Program-made: the position numbers and the translations under genes
In this document: piece by piece, positions 41,377 to 50,909 of the stretch
Layout of the letters: the number at the start of each line of letters is the position of its first letter
Position numbering within the stretch: the first letter of the stretch is position 1
Source of the DNA: Pontibacillus marinus BH030004 = DSM 16465
Lineage (GTDB): Bacteria > Bacillota > Bacilli > Bacillales > BH030062
DNA: 55,916 nt
Assembly (NCBI RefSeq): GCF_000425225.1
Contig: NZ_AULJ01000039.1
Coordinates: 1 to 55,916 of the forward strand
Reading direction: 5' to 3'
The notes under the pieces: generated by a model
Database searches by the model: none
Told to the model about the DNA's origin: nothing
The model's input: the letters and a program-made list of their open reading frames with translations, nothing else

Positions 41377-42543
41377 TTGTCTATTGAAACGTTTTACAGG
41401 GATTCATGGGTAGAAATTCGATTAGATGCGATAAAAGAAAATATGAAACAATTACAAAAGACTTTAGATGATAAAACGGGTATCTATGCAGTGGTTAAGG
41501 CTAATGCTTACGGGCATGGGGATGTTCAAGTAGCCCAAGCTGCTTTGGAGTCAGGTGCATATGGTTTAGCGGTCTCCTTGTTAGATGAAGCATTGATTCT
41601 ACGTGAAGCAGGAGTGGAGGCACCTATTCTAGTCATGGGTTGGGTGCGTCCGGAAGATGCTCCTGTAGCTGTGAAATACAATATAACACTAACAGCATTT
41701 CAAACTGAATGGGTTGAATCTGTGAAAAATCAATCCTATGAAGGTGCACTGTCCCTACATTTAAAATGGGATTCAGGCATGGGAAGAATAGGCGTACGTA
41801 CTAAAGAAGAGTTACATGAACTGCTTCTGTCATGCCAGGATGAGAAGATTCAAATAGATGGGATATTTACTCATTTTGCAACAGCAGATGAGCTGGACTT
41901 ATCTTATTTTCATAAACAGCAAGAACGTTTTGAGATACTACTCGAAGAATTCAACCGTCACTGGAATGAGGATGTCGAAATCCATACAGGGAATAGTGCT
42001 GCGAGTATGAGGTTTCCAGAAAAAATGCATCACGTTGTACGTTTTGGCATAAGTATGTATGGGTTGTATCCTTCAACAGATGTGAAAGCCTTAGAGCCCA
42101 TCCCTCTTCAGCCGGCATTCTCTTTGCACAGCAAACTTATTCATGTGAAGAAATTACCTAAAGGAGAGTCAATAAGTTACGGAGCAACCTATACGACGTC
42201 TTCTGAGGAATGGATTGGAACCGTTCCTCTAGGTTATGCTGACGGTTGGATACGAAAGTTGCAAGGTATGGAAGTGCTTGTAGAGGGGAAGCGTATGCCT
42301 ATTGTGGGTCGGATATGTATGGACCAATTTATGGTTCGTTTAGATCAACCTTACCCTGTCGGTACCAAAGTAACTTTAATAGGTAAGCAAATGGATCAAG
42401 AGATTACAATAGATGAGATAGCTGATTACCTTGATACCATCAACTACGAAATTCCATGCATGATCAGTTATCGCGTTCCACGTATCTATGTGAAAGATAA
42501 AAACATTATTGAAGTTGATAATTCTTTGTCGGTTGAGGACTGA
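41377..42543 (+). CDS. alr: Alanine racemase
   Basis: A 388-aa PLP enzyme making D-alanine for peptidoglycan. The PLP lysine lies in YAVVKANAYGHG near residue 38, the catalytic tyrosine in SISYGATYT, and the C-terminal barrel has GRICMDQFMV. Two consecutive TTG codons (41374, 41377) could start; the second is better spaced from GAGAGGGGA. TTG use suggests modest translation. It stands between ydcC-like and ndoAI as in B. subtilis. Confidence 0.94.
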   Translation: MSIETFYRDSWVEIRLDAIKENMKQLQKTLDDKTGIYAVVKANAYGHGDVQVAQAALESGAYGLAVSLLDEALILREAGVEAPILVMGWVRPEDAPVAVKYNITLTAFQTEWVESVKNQSYEGALSLHLKWDSGMGRIGVRTKEELHELLLSCQDEKIQIDGIFTHFATADELDLSYFHKQQERFEILLEEFNRHWNEDVEIHTGNSAASMRFPEKMHHVVRFGISMYGLYPSTDVKALEPIPLQPAFSLHSKLIHVKKLPKGESISYGATYTTSSEEWIGTVPLGYADGWIRKLQGMEVLVEGKRMPIVGRICMDQFMVRLDQPYPVGTKVTLIGKQMDQEITIDEIADYLDTINYEIPCMISYRVPRIYVKDKNIIEVDNSLSVED

Positions 42544-42632
42544 TTTTGTAGAAATATTGGAGAGTTTATCATACGAATCCCCTAATTTTGGAATAATAAA
42601 ACGAAAATTGGTATAAAATCTTGGAAGAACCT

Positions 42633-42661
42633 TTGCAATGACTTATTTTGAATGGTATTAT
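42633..42661 (+). promoter_or_regulatory. Sigma-A promoter of the ndoAI-ndoA operon
   Basis: TTGCAA (42633-42638), 17 nt, TATTAT (42656-42661), about 55 nt before the antitoxin start. Confidence 0.6.
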
Positions 42662-42717
42662 TGAATAAGAATTCGATCGATATTTAGGTGTATAGTCGAT
42701 GGTGGAGGTGCATGTTT

Positions 42718-42993
42718 GTGTCCGAAAATTCACAGGAGATCAAAATCAAATTGCCACAAAATTTATTAAATGAATTAGATGGCATGGTTGAGGAGGATAA
42801 CGTGGATCGGAACGACTTTATTTACCAGGCAACAAAAATGTATTTGCGTGAACGCAAAAAGCGTCACATTCGTGAATCCATGCGTGAAGGGTACATGGAA
42901 ATGGCGAAAATTAATCTAAACATTGCTTCAGAAGCTTTTCAAGCTGAAGAGGAGGCAGAAACTACCTGTGAACGTCTTGTGAGCGGGGTGTAA
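42718..42993 (+). CDS. ndoAI: Antitoxin EndoAI (MazE-like)
   Basis: A 91-aa ribbon-helix-helix antitoxin: [26 protein letters not shown] is the DNA-binding half, and [26 protein letters not shown] is the toxin-binding tail, nearly identical in wording to B. subtilis EndoAI. It neutralises NdoA and probably represses its own operon. GTG 42718 is chosen because GGAGG lies 9 nt upstream; ATG 42712 is too close. The toxin gene follows after 4 nt. Confidence 0.92.
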   Translation: MSENSQEIKIKLPQNLLNELDGMVEEDNVDRNDFIYQATKMYLRERKKRHIRESMREGYMEMAKINLNIASEAFQAEEEAETTCERLVSGV

Positions 42994-42997
42994 TCCT

Positions 42998-43348
42998 TTG
43001 ATCGTTAAAAGAGGCGACGTGTACTTTGCGGACCTTTCACCGGTCGTTGGTTCCGAGCAAGGAGGCGTACGCCCAGTTTTAATCCTTCAAAATGATATCG
43101 GTAACCGATTCAGTCCCACAGTTATTGTGGCAGCCATTACTGCGCAAATACAAAAAGCCAAACTACCTACACACGTTGAAATTGATGCCGAACGTTACGG
43201 CTTTGAACGAGATTCAGTTATTCTATTAGAGCAAATACGAACAATTGATAAACAACGACTAACAGATAAGATTACGAACTTGGATGACTCAATGATGACT
43301 AAAGTTGATGAAGCGTTGCAAATTAGTCTAGGTCTTATTGATTTTTAA
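42998..43348 (+). CDS. ndoA: Endoribonuclease toxin EndoA (MazF family)
   Basis: A 116-aa mRNA interferase. The sequence [29 protein letters not shown], then [35 protein letters not shown], is almost residue-for-residue that of B. subtilis EndoA, which cuts single-stranded RNA at UACAU. It starts at TTG after GGGGTG, giving lower toxin than antitoxin synthesis. It is directly upstream of the rsb module, as in B. subtilis, and terminated before it. Confidence 0.96.
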   Translation: MIVKRGDVYFADLSPVVGSEQGGVRPVLILQNDIGNRFSPTVIVAAITAQIQKAKLPTHVEIDAERYGFERDSVILLEQIRTIDKQRLTDKITNLDDSMMTKVDEALQISLGLIDF

Positions 43349-43351
43349 CCA

Positions 43352-43386
43352 AAAAGCTACCTTTTAAAGGTAGCTTTATTTTTTTA
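43352..43386 (+). terminator. Terminator of ndoAI-ndoA
   Basis: AAGCTACCTTT and AAAGGTAGCTT form an 11-bp stem with almost no loop, followed by TATTTTTTT. Confidence 0.9.
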
Positions 43387-43607
43387 CTGGGCATTTTATG
43401 AATTGAAGCTACTGATATTAAGGTGTAATAAAGTAGGAGAATATTGAAAGTAGCAGAAAATGTCGTTTGGTGTTAAGGTTAGTAAAACAACACTTTTCAA
43501 AAATAATTTTAGAGTTAGCAGATTATATGTTTGCTTAGCTTGTACAAAAGTGTGACAATGGACGTAATTCGAACGTTGTTTCGTGATCAGTAACAGGGGG
43601 GTTCGAT

Positions 43608-44477
43608 ATGGAAGCGAACTTGAAGGAAATCGTTCTTAACAATAGTAATGAAATCGTAAAAATGTGGTTAGAGGAAATAGAGAGAAATAGGAAACACGAC
43701 TATACATCAACTATTTCTGACGAGTTATTTGAGAGTACAAACCGTGAGTTTGTAAATGTCATTTTTTCAAGTCTTGAAAAGGAAGGGCTAACGAATGACA
43801 TAGAAGGATTTGCTGAACGTTTAATTAATCTAGGTTGGCCTTTGAGTTACTTAACGGACGGTATGCAAGCATTTCGAAGAGTGACGATCAATTATATCTT
43901 AAGCCAGTCTAACAAAGTTGATACAACGTATTTCTCCACCGTGTTGTCTAAAGTTGATGAATGGGTCGACCCCATAATTAACCAACTTGTAAACGAATAT
44001 TCTGGTAGTTGGGAAAATATTGTCTCCCTTCAGAAAGTGGCCCTCCAAGAATTATCAGCACCTCTGATTCCTGTTATGGAAAACATCACAGTGATGCCGC
44101 TCATAGGAACCATTGATACGGAACGCGCTAAACTAATTATGGAAAATCTCCTTGATGGTGTGATCAAACACCACGCTGAGGTTGTTCTAATTGATATTAC
44201 AGGTGTTCCGGTCGTAGACACAATGGTTGCTCATCATATTATACAAGCAGCTGAAGCCGTTCGCCTGGTTGGCTCTACTTGTATTCTTGTCGGTATTAGA
44301 CCTGAAATTGCCCAAACAATTGTGAATCTCGGAATTGATTTGAGTAAGTTCCCAACAAAGAGTTCACTGAAAAAAGGGTTCGAATCTGCACTTGAACTAA
44401 CCAATCGAAAAATTGTCGGAATTGAAAACACAAATAAAGATATAGAAGAGCTTGTAGACTCTTTGGATAGGGAGTGA
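43608..44477 (+). CDS. rsbR: Stressosome protein RsbRA
   Basis: A 289-aa stressosome subunit. The N-terminal half (about 1-150) is the heme-free globin-like sensor domain; the C-terminal STAS domain has the two threonines phosphorylated by RsbT in family members ([10 protein letters not shown] and [12 protein letters not shown]). It forms the stressosome core with RsbS. ATG 43608 follows ACAGGGGGG. It is the first gene of the eight-gene rsb-sigB cluster. It ends 3 nt inside the possible upstream start of rsbS. Confidence 0.94.
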   Translation: MEANLKEIVLNNSNEIVKMWLEEIERNRKHDYTSTISDELFESTNREFVNVIFSSLEKEGLTNDIEGFAERLINLGWPLSYLTDGMQAFRRVTINYILSQSNKVDTTYFSTVLSKVDEWVDPIINQLVNEYSGSWENIVSLQKVALQELSAPLIPVMENITVMPLIGTIDTERAKLIMENLLDGVIKHHAEVVLIDITGVPVVDTMVAHHIIQAAEAVRLVGSTCILVGIRPEIAQTIVNLGIDLSKFPTKSSLKKGFESALELTNRKIVGIENTNKDIEELVDSLDRE

Positions 44478-44482
44478 AGCAA

Positions 44483-44839
44483 ATGAGAATACCAATTTTA
44501 AAACTTCATAACTACCTATTAATATCCATTCAAATTGACTTAGATGATCAAACCGCTATTCAGTTCCAAGAAGATTTATTAAATAAGATCCATGAGAGCG
44601 GTGCTACTGGAGTGGTGATCGATCTAACATCTGTAGATATTATTGACTCATTTATTGCTAAAGTATTAGGCGATGTTGTATCCATGTCAGATTTAATGGG
44701 TGCAAAAGTAGTTCTAACAGGCATACAGCCGGCTGTTGCAATGACATTAATTGACCTGGGAATCCACTTGCAGGAAGTCCCAACTGCACTAGACTTAGAA
44801 CAAGGGTTGATTAAGCTTCGACAGGAATTGGAGGAGTAG
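44483..44839 (+). CDS. rsbS: Stressosome protein RsbS
   Basis: A 118-aa single STAS domain protein. [23 protein letters not shown] and [22 protein letters not shown], with the phosphorylated Ser in IDSF, match B. subtilis RsbS closely. In unstressed cells it sequesters RsbT in the stressosome. ATG 44483 has AGGGAG upstream; GTG 44474 lies ahead of that site. It is co-transcribed with rsbR and rsbT, 4 nt before the latter. Confidence 0.95.
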   Translation: MRIPILKLHNYLLISIQIDLDDQTAIQFQEDLLNKIHESGATGVVIDLTSVDIIDSFIAKVLGDVVSMSDLMGAKVVLTGIQPAVAMTLIDLGIHLQEVPTALDLEQGLIKLRQELEE

Positions 44840-44843
44840 GAAC

Positions 44844-45245
44844 ATGGACTTTCAATCCTGCGTAAATATCAAAAAGGAATGGGACATTGTAGGTGCAAGG
44901 CAACTTGGCAGGGACATAGCCAAGAAAGTAGGGTTTGGTAACGTAGACCAAGCTAGAATTGCTACAGCCATCTCAGAACTTGCCAGAAACATCTATTTGT
45001 ATGCCGGTAGTGGTAAAGTGTGCTTCGATGCCATTGATGAACTGAATGAAAAAGGTCTTCGAATTGTAGCGATTGATGAAGGACCTGGTATTCAAGATGT
45101 TAGTCAAGTTATGGAGGATGGATTCTCTACTTCAGGTGGATTAGGAGCCGGTCTTCCAGGAGTTAAACGTCTTATGGACGAATTTGATGTAATATCAAGG
45201 CAGGGGGAAGGGACCGAAATTAAAGTTGTGAAATGGCTCCGTTAA
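44844..45245 (+). CDS. rsbT: Serine/threonine kinase RsbT
   Basis: A 133-aa GHKL-type kinase. N-box ISELARNIYLYAG, G1 box IDEGPGIQD and G2 TSGGLGAGLPGVKRLMDEF are present. It phosphorylates RsbR and RsbS on stress, is released, and then activates RsbU phosphatase. ATG 44844 follows GGAGGAG. Length equals the B. subtilis protein. Confidence 0.95.
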   Translation: MDFQSCVNIKKEWDIVGARQLGRDIAKKVGFGNVDQARIATAISELARNIYLYAGSGKVCFDAIDELNEKGLRIVAIDEGPGIQDVSQVMEDGFSTSGGLGAGLPGVKRLMDEFDVISRQGEGTEIKVVKWLR

Positions 45246-45258
45246 AGGAGGAAGTCTT

Positions 45259-46269
45259 ATGAGTACCTTAAAGCTTGACTTACAAACTTATAAGGACTTA
45301 ATGAAACAGTATATTGAAACACAAAATGAACAAGCATTGTATAATGCTGAACAATTCAGTAAGCATTCTATACAACAAAATATTTCACCAGATGAAATTA
45401 TTAATGTTCATTTTCAAGCTTTAATGGAATTGTATCCGGATGTACCAGATGATATACGAAATTCTATGAACTTCCTATTGGAGACTATGATCTCTTATGG
45501 GCTGGCCTACCAGGAATATCAAGCTTTACGAGAGAAACAACTAGAACTTCAATCGGAATTATCTGTTGCAGCCAAGATGCAACAAACCCTTCTTTCGACC
45601 GTTAAGCCTGAATATAACCAATTAGATGTTGGGGCTACGAGTCATCCTGCCAAACAAATGAACGGGGATTATTATCACTTTGTTGAAGACCAAGAGGGAT
45701 CATTAGGCATAGCGATAGCTGATGTGATCGGTAAAGGTGTTCCTGCAGCTCTTTGTATGTCGATGATCAAGTACTCAATGGATAGTTTCCCTGAAAAACG
45801 TATGGAACCAAGCATCGTCTTAGAAGGTATGAATCGAGTTGTCGAAAGAAACGTGGATCCAAGCATGTTCATTACAATGTTCTATGGTCTTTATGACACA
45901 AAAGATAATCGTTTCTTCTATTCCTCAGCAGGTCATGAGCCAGGTTTTTATTATTCAGCTAAAGAAGATACATTTAAAGATATCGAGGCTGAAGGCTTAG
46001 TCTTAGGTGTGGATCGAGATACGAGTTACAAACAGTTTGAACAACAGGTGGATCCAGGTGACATGATCGTATTGCTTACAGATGGTGTTACAGAATGTCG
46101 TTCTGGTGACGACTTTATTGAACGTGAGGAAATCGCAGAAGTAATTAGACATTATAAACATTTACCTGCTCAGGAGATAACCGATCAAGTTTATTCACAT
46201 TTTGAACGGTTGCAGGATTTTCAACTTCGTGATGATTTTACCTTGGTTATTTTACGTCGAGAAGTTTAA
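45259..46269 (+). CDS. rsbU: PP2C-type phosphatase RsbU
   Basis: A 336-aa protein. The first 85 residues form the RsbT-binding four-helix domain; about 120-336 is the SpoIIE/PP2C domain with metal-binding aspartates in MNGDYYHF, IAIADVIGKGVPAAL, LLTDGVTECRSGDDF and LRDDFTLVIL. It dephosphorylates RsbV-P, so freeing sigma-B. ATG 45259 follows AAAGGAGGA. Its stop codon is part of the sigma-B -35 box (GTTTAA) of the rsbV promoter. Confidence 0.95.
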   Translation: MSTLKLDLQTYKDLMKQYIETQNEQALYNAEQFSKHSIQQNISPDEIINVHFQALMELYPDVPDDIRNSMNFLLETMISYGLAYQEYQALREKQLELQSELSVAAKMQQTLLSTVKPEYNQLDVGATSHPAKQMNGDYYHFVEDQEGSLGIAIADVIGKGVPAALCMSMIKYSMDSFPEKRMEPSIVLEGMNRVVERNVDPSMFITMFYGLYDTKDNRFFYSSAGHEPGFYYSAKEDTFKDIEAEGLVLGVDRDTSYKQFEQQVDPGDMIVLLTDGVTECRSGDDFIEREEIAEVIRHYKHLPAQEITDQVYSHFERLQDFQLRDDFTLVILRREV

Positions 46270-46289
46270 TAACTAAATAGATCGGGTAC
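46264..46289 (+). promoter_or_regulatory. Sigma-B promoter of rsbVW-sigB-rsbX
   Basis: GTTTAA (46264-46269) and GGGTAC (46284-46289) are separated by exactly 14 nt. The position upstream of rsbV equals the autoregulatory sigma-B promoter of B. subtilis. Confidence 0.85.
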
Positions 46290-46336
46290 TTTCATTATGA
46301 TGAGACTTAAATAAGATGAGCAGGAGGAGTGTTTTC

Positions 46337-46672
46337 ATGAATTTAACGATTGATGTTGAACATAATGGAGCAGAAAAAATTGTTTCATTATCAGGTGAAA
46401 TTGATGCTTATACAGCACCAAAATTAAAAGAGACTCTACTTCCTCTAACACAGGAAAGTGAAGCAACGGTCATTGTGGATTTACAACAAATCACTTACAT
46501 GGACAGTACAGGTTTAGGAGTATTTATTAGTGCTCTTAAGTCTACAAAAGAATATAACAACACATTGAAGTTAGTGAACCTTCAAGATCGAGTGTATCGA
46601 TTATTCAAAATCACAGGATTAACAGAAATCATTGCGATTGAAACTGATTCTACAGTTCGGGGTGGAATGTAA
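46337..46672 (+). CDS. rsbV: Anti-anti-sigma factor RsbV
   Basis: A 111-aa STAS protein with the phosphorylated Ser in LQQITYMDSTGLGVFISALK. Unphosphorylated RsbV binds RsbW and releases sigma-B. ATG 46337 follows AGGAGGAG; ATG 46316 lies ahead of that site and is not used. It ends in TAATG shared with rsbW. Confidence 0.95.
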   Translation: MNLTIDVEHNGAEKIVSLSGEIDAYTAPKLKETLLPLTQESEATVIVDLQQITYMDSTGLGVFISALKSTKEYNNTLKLVNLQDRVYRLFKITGLTEIIAIETDSTVRGGM

Positions 46673-47151
46673 TGTCAGAAACATTTGATTTTATAGAGGT
46701 AAAGGTACCTGCCAAACCAGAATATGTTGGTGTAGTTCGCCTAAGTACCTCTGGAATTGCTAATCGTATGGGCTTTGCGTATGACGATATTGAAGATCTG
46801 AAAGTTGCCATTTCTGAAGCGATAACGAACGCAGTTAAACATGCTTACAATGAAACTGGTGAAGGCGAGATCACAATTGGTTTTGGTGTTTATGAAAACC
46901 GTATTGAAGTGATGGTAGCCGACCACGGTGGTAGCTTTGATCTGAAGAAAGTTAAAGAAGATATTGGACCTTATCAAGAAGAAGATTCTGTGGAAGACTT
47001 ACGTGAAGGTGGTTTTGGACTCTTCTTAATCGATGCCCTGATGGACAAAGTCGAAATCAATAATAAATATGGTGTGATCGTTCTAATGACGAAATACCTC
47101 CATGAAAATGAGGTGGGGCTCAATGGCGACCAAATCTCAACCACACAATAA
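46672..47151 (+). CDS. rsbW: Anti-sigma-B factor, serine kinase RsbW
   Basis: A 159-aa GHKL kinase: N-box DLKVAISEAITNAVKHAY, G1 VADHGGSFDL, G2 LREGGFGLFLIDALMD. It binds sigma-B, or phosphorylates RsbV, depending on ATP and stress. It overlaps rsbV by 1 nt and sigB by 29 nt, which keeps anti-sigma and sigma levels balanced. Confidence 0.95.
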   Translation: MSETFDFIEVKVPAKPEYVGVVRLSTSGIANRMGFAYDDIEDLKVAISEAITNAVKHAYNETGEGEITIGFGVYENRIEVMVADHGGSFDLKKVKEDIGPYQEEDSVEDLREGGFGLFLIDALMDKVEINNKYGVIVLMTKYLHENEVGLNGDQISTTQ

Positions 47152-47911
47152 CCGTGAGGGTGAGGTTTACGAATGGATCAAACATCTTCAAGAAACTCCT
47201 GATGATGAGGTCGTTCAAGAGAAGATCGTTCATCAATATGAGGATCTCGTTCAATCCATTGCAAAAAAGTATTCCAAAAACAGTTCAATCCATGAAGATC
47301 TAGTACAAGTTGGGATGCTTGGGCTTTTAGCAGCGATTAGACGTTATGATCCTTCTTATGGAAAATCATTTGAATCGTTCGCTATTCCGACCATAATCGG
47401 TGAAATTAAACGATTTATACGAGATAAAACATGGAGTGTCCATGTGCCTCGACGCATTAAAGAACTTGGGCCTAAAATCAAAAAAGCTGCCGAAGAATTA
47501 ACAGTGGATATGCAACGGTCACCATCCGTTCAAGAGATTGCTGAGTATCTAAATGTATCTGAAGAAGATGTCTTAGAGACGATGGAAATGGGCAAAAGTT
47601 ATAAAGCGTTGTCTGTTGATCGTAAAATTGAGGCGGATTCAGATGGAAGTACTGTCACAATCTTAGATCTAATTGGGAATTCGGAAAAAGGCTATGACCA
47701 AATTGACCAGCAAATGCTATTGGAAAAAATATTACCAATCCTTTCAGAGAGAGAGCAGGAAATCCTTAAATGTACTTATTTTGAAAATATGAGTCAAAAG
47801 GATACTGGGGAACACTTAGGCATTTCACAAATGCATGTTTCTAGATTACAGCGCCGTGCTCTTCGTAAGTTGCGAGAAGCCTTACAATCGGATCAAACGG
47901 AGGCTTACTAG
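47123..47911 (+). CDS. sigB: RNA polymerase sigma-B factor
   Basis: A 262-aa general-stress sigma factor. Region 2 is KNSSIHEDLVQVGMLGLLAAIRRYDP with SFAIPTIIGEIKRFIRDKTW, region 3 is VPRRIKELGPKI, and region 4 is SEREQEILKCTYFENMSQKDTGEHLGISQMHVSRLQ. ATG 47123 has GAGGTGGGG upstream; the frame extends to 47102 without a site. Sigma-B-type promoters found in this window suggest several local targets. Confidence 0.96.
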   Translation: MATKSQPHNNREGEVYEWIKHLQETPDDEVVQEKIVHQYEDLVQSIAKKYSKNSSIHEDLVQVGMLGLLAAIRRYDPSYGKSFESFAIPTIIGEIKRFIRDKTWSVHVPRRIKELGPKIKKAAEELTVDMQRSPSVQEIAEYLNVSEEDVLETMEMGKSYKALSVDRKIEADSDGSTVTILDLIGNSEKGYDQIDQQMLLEKILPILSEREQEILKCTYFENMSQKDTGEHLGISQMHVSRLQRRALRKLREALQSDQTEAY

Positions 47912-48507
47912 TGGAAAGCGAAGGGAATAAGGTAGAGGTTTCAGTCTACCAGAAACCTAAAAAAGGGAACTATTATTGTGGTGACAGCTACTTTTACAAG
48001 GAAACAGACAAAGAGTTTGTCTGCGCACTTGCGGATGGTTTAGGTAGCGGTGAATTTGCCAAAGAATTCTCTCAGGCCGTCATGGATGTTATTGATGAAC
48101 ACGTTGATGAGCCAATTGAAAAGATCATTAAAGAGTGTAACAATACGTTATCCAATAAACGAGGAGCAGTATTAGGTCTTTTAAGAATTAATTTTCAAGA
48201 AGAATGGTATTCTTTCACTTCTATTGGTAATATCGGTATAATTGTAATCCCTCCTAAAGGTAAGCGTAAACGAAACATCCCCTCAGCTGGTTATTTAACG
48301 GGTTATCATAAACCTTACAGGGTGACTCGTGATGCATTATCCCACGGTATGCTATTTTTTATGTTTTCAGATGGAGTAAATGAACGAACGTTATCCTCAA
48401 AAACATTCGTATCACCAAACCTAAATCAAATAATGGAAGACTTTAAATTGCAGCAAGAAAAAGTAATTGATGATGATACAACATTTATAGCTATGCGATA
48501 CGGATAA
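47911..48507 (+). CDS. rsbX: Phosphoserine phosphatase RsbX
   Basis: A 198-aa PP2C-type phosphatase. Metal-binding motifs CALADGLGSGEFAKEF and FMFSDGVNERTLSS, and DDDTTFIAMRY at the end, are visible. It dephosphorylates RsbR and RsbS, resetting the stressosome. GTG 47911 overlaps the sigB TAG stop by 1 nt with GGAGG 7 nt upstream. It is the last gene of the cluster, followed by a terminator. Confidence 0.93.
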   Translation: MESEGNKVEVSVYQKPKKGNYYCGDSYFYKETDKEFVCALADGLGSGEFAKEFSQAVMDVIDEHVDEPIEKIIKECNNTLSNKRGAVLGLLRINFQEEWYSFTSIGNIGIIVIPPKGKRKRNIPSAGYLTGYHKPYRVTRDALSHGMLFFMFSDGVNERTLSSKTFVSPNLNQIMEDFKLQQEKVIDDDTTFIAMRYG

Positions 48508-48553
48508 GACCTTGGTTCTTTTAAATAAAAGGATCAAGGTCTAATTTATTTTA
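48508..48553 (+). terminator. Terminator of the sigB operon
   Basis: GACCTTG (48508-48514) pairs with CAAGGTC, with inner GGTTCTTTT / AAAAGGATC pairing, followed by TAATTTATTTT. Confidence 0.8.
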
Positions 48554-48660
48554 CTGAGACCCTTATGGTATATTAGCTCCCCTTTGTTATTTGTACCGAG
48601 TAGGATTTTTGTAGTCCTTTTGATAAAATAAGGACATGATGCAGATCAAGGAGGAACACT

Positions 48661-50829
48661 ATGACTGATGAAACGCAAATTGTTCAATGGGTAGCGAAGG
48701 AAACGGAAATCAAGTCCTCGCTTATCGATAAAGTTATTTCGTTGCTAGAGGAAGGAAACACAGTACCGTTCATCGCTCGTTACCGAAAGGAACAAACAGG
48801 TGGCTTAGATGAAGTTCAAATCAATACAATCCAAGAAAAATGGGAGTATGGCCAAAACCTATCCAAGCGTAAGGATGAGGTAATCCGTCTTATTGATGAA
48901 CAAGGTAAACTAACAGATGAGTTAAAACAAAACATATTAAAAGCTGAAAAACTGCAGAAGGTCGAGGATCTTTACCGTCCGTACAAGCAAAAACGTAGAA
49001 CAAGAGCGACGAAAGCAAAAGAAAAGGGTCTAGAGCCTTTGGCGCTTAAAGTCTGGAATCAAGAAGACTTTAATCTCCAGTCTGAAGCAGAACAGTACCT
49101 ATCAGAGGAACATGAGTTACATAACGTTGAAGATGTTTGGGCTGGAGTGACAGACATTCTAGCTGAGTGGATTTCCGATGACCCTGCTTATCGTGAAGAT
49201 ATTCGAAAGCAAACGATGCAAAAAGGTAGCATTCAATCAAAAGCTAAAGAGAAAGATCAAGAAAAAGATGAGAAAGCCATTTTTGAAATGTATTACGATT
49301 ACTCCGAAGCTGTTCGTTCTATTGCTTCCCATCGAGTACTTGCTTTAAACCGTGGTGAAAAAGAAGAGGTATTAAAGGTGTCTATTGAACCCCCAGTTGA
49401 ATTGGTGATGGATTACTTAAAGAAACATGTGATCTCTAACCAGTCCCATCCAACCTCAAGCATTCTAGTGGGAGCAATTGAGGATAGTTACAAGCGATTA
49501 ATTCAACCTTCTATTGAACGTGAAATTCGAAATTCTTTATCTGAAATTGCTGAAGACCAAGCCATTGATGTCTTTTCCAAGAACCTCCGAAACTTATTAT
49601 TACAGCCGCCTTTAAAAGGGAAGGTGGTTTTAGGGGTGGACCCGGCATATCGTACAGGGTGTAAATTATCTGTGATTGATGAGACGGGTAAGGTTCAAGA
49701 TATAAAAGTTGTGTATCCGACGCCACCTAAAAATGATAAACAAGGTGCAGAGAAAGTGATTCTGGAAATGACGAATAAGTTTCCGATTGAATTAGTAGCG
49801 ATCGGGAATGGGACAGCCTCTCGTGAGACAGAACAATTTATCGCTGATATGATCAAAAACCATCAGTTAGATATTGCATATATGATTGTAAATGAGGCGG
49901 GGGCGAGTGTTTATTCTGCGTCACCTTTGGCTCGTGAAGAGTTCCCTGACTTGCAAGTAGAAGAAAGAAGTGCGGTTTCGATTGCCAGACGTGTTCAGGA
50001 TCCACTAGCTGAACTTGTGAAGATTGATCCGAAATCTATTGGGGTTGGTCAATATCAACACGATGTGAGTCAAAAGAAACTAAACGAATCATTAACGTTT
50101 GTCGTAGAAACAGTTGTAAACCAAGTAGGGGTTAACGCAAATACTGCATCACCTTCATTGCTTCAATATGTATCTGGGCTCAGTAAGACTGTTGCGAATA
50201 ATATTGTGAAAACTCGTGAGGAGAATGGAAAGTTCACAGATCGCAAGCAATTAAAGAAGATTCCTCGTTTAGGAGCTAAAACATATGAACAAAGTATTGG
50301 CTTTCTACGAATTCAAGATGGGAAACAGCCTTTAGATCGTACTCCAATTCACCCAGAAAGCTATGATGTAGCTAAAAGTTTATTGGAAATGGCTGATTGT
50401 ACATCTGAAGATATTGGATCTGATCAGTTATCCCAACGTTTATCCGAGTTTGATAAATCAGCGGTAGCTGAACAATTGGATGTAGGACTCCCAACGTTAC
50501 AAGACATCATGAATGCACTTGCTCAACCTGGACGAGATCCTCGTGATGATCTGCCTAAACCTTTACTAAAACAAGATGTACTATCCATGGAGGACCTGAG
50601 ACAAGGGATGGAACTTCAAGGTACAGTGCGAAATGTTGTTGATTTTGGTGTGTTTGTAGATATTGGTGTAAAACAAGATGGTCTTGTTCATATTTCTAAA
50701 CTAGCCAAGCGATTTGTTAAGCATCCGCTTGATGTGGTTGCTGTGGGAGACATTGTAACAATATGGGTTGAAGAAGTAGACGTAAATAAAGAACGTATTG
50801 CTTTATCCATGTTAAATCCAGCTGAATAA
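48661..50829 (+). CDS. tex: Tex family RNA-binding protein (YdcI-like)
   Basis: A 722-aa Tex/Spt6-related protein. The N-terminal helical part (TVPFIARYRKEQTGGLDEVQI), the YqgF-like RNase H fold (GVDPAYRTGCKLSVID...VAIGNGTASRETE), helix-hairpin-helix regions (LSKTVANNIVKTREENGKF, IPRLGAKTYEQSIGFLRI) and a C-terminal S1 domain (about 645-718, GTVRNVVDFGVFVDIGVKQDG) are in the usual order. It acts in transcription and nucleic-acid handling. The gene follows rsbX as ydcI does in B. subtilis. ATG 48661 follows AAGGAGGA. Confidence 0.94.
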   Translation: MTDETQIVQWVAKETEIKSSLIDKVISLLEEGNTVPFIARYRKEQTGGLDEVQINTIQEKWEYGQNLSKRKDEVIRLIDEQGKLTDELKQNILKAEKLQKVEDLYRPYKQKRRTRATKAKEKGLEPLALKVWNQEDFNLQSEAEQYLSEEHELHNVEDVWAGVTDILAEWISDDPAYREDIRKQTMQKGSIQSKAKEKDQEKDEKAIFEMYYDYSEAVRSIASHRVLALNRGEKEEVLKVSIEPPVELVMDYLKKHVISNQSHPTSSILVGAIEDSYKRLIQPSIEREIRNSLSEIAEDQAIDVFSKNLRNLLLQPPLKGKVVLGVDPAYRTGCKLSVIDETGKVQDIKVVYPTPPKNDKQGAEKVILEMTNKFPIELVAIGNGTASRETEQFIADMIKNHQLDIAYMIVNEAGASVYSASPLAREEFPDLQVEERSAVSIARRVQDPLAELVKIDPKSIGVGQYQHDVSQKKLNESLTFVVETVVNQVGVNANTASPSLLQYVSGLSKTVANNIVKTREENGKFTDRKQLKKIPRLGAKTYEQSIGFLRIQDGKQPLDRTPIHPESYDVAKSLLEMADCTSEDIGSDQLSQRLSEFDKSAVAEQLDVGLPTLQDIMNALAQPGRDPRDDLPKPLLKQDVLSMEDLRQGMELQGTVRNVVDFGVFVDIGVKQDGLVHISKLAKRFVKHPLDVVAVGDIVTIWVEEVDVNKERIALSMLNPAE

Positions 50830-50842
50830 ATTTAGCTCATAT

Positions 50843-50888
50843 AAAAAGCCGTTTGATCGGAGTGCGAACTCCAGTCAAACGGCTTTTT
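50843..50888. terminator. Terminator between convergent tex and methyltransferase genes
   Basis: AAAAAGCCGTTTGA pairs with TCAAACGGCTTTTT, with a small inner hairpin GGAG/CTCC, flanked by A and T runs. It can act in both directions. Confidence 0.88.
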
Positions 50889-50909
50889 GGTTAACTTTTC
50901 ATAGGAAGT

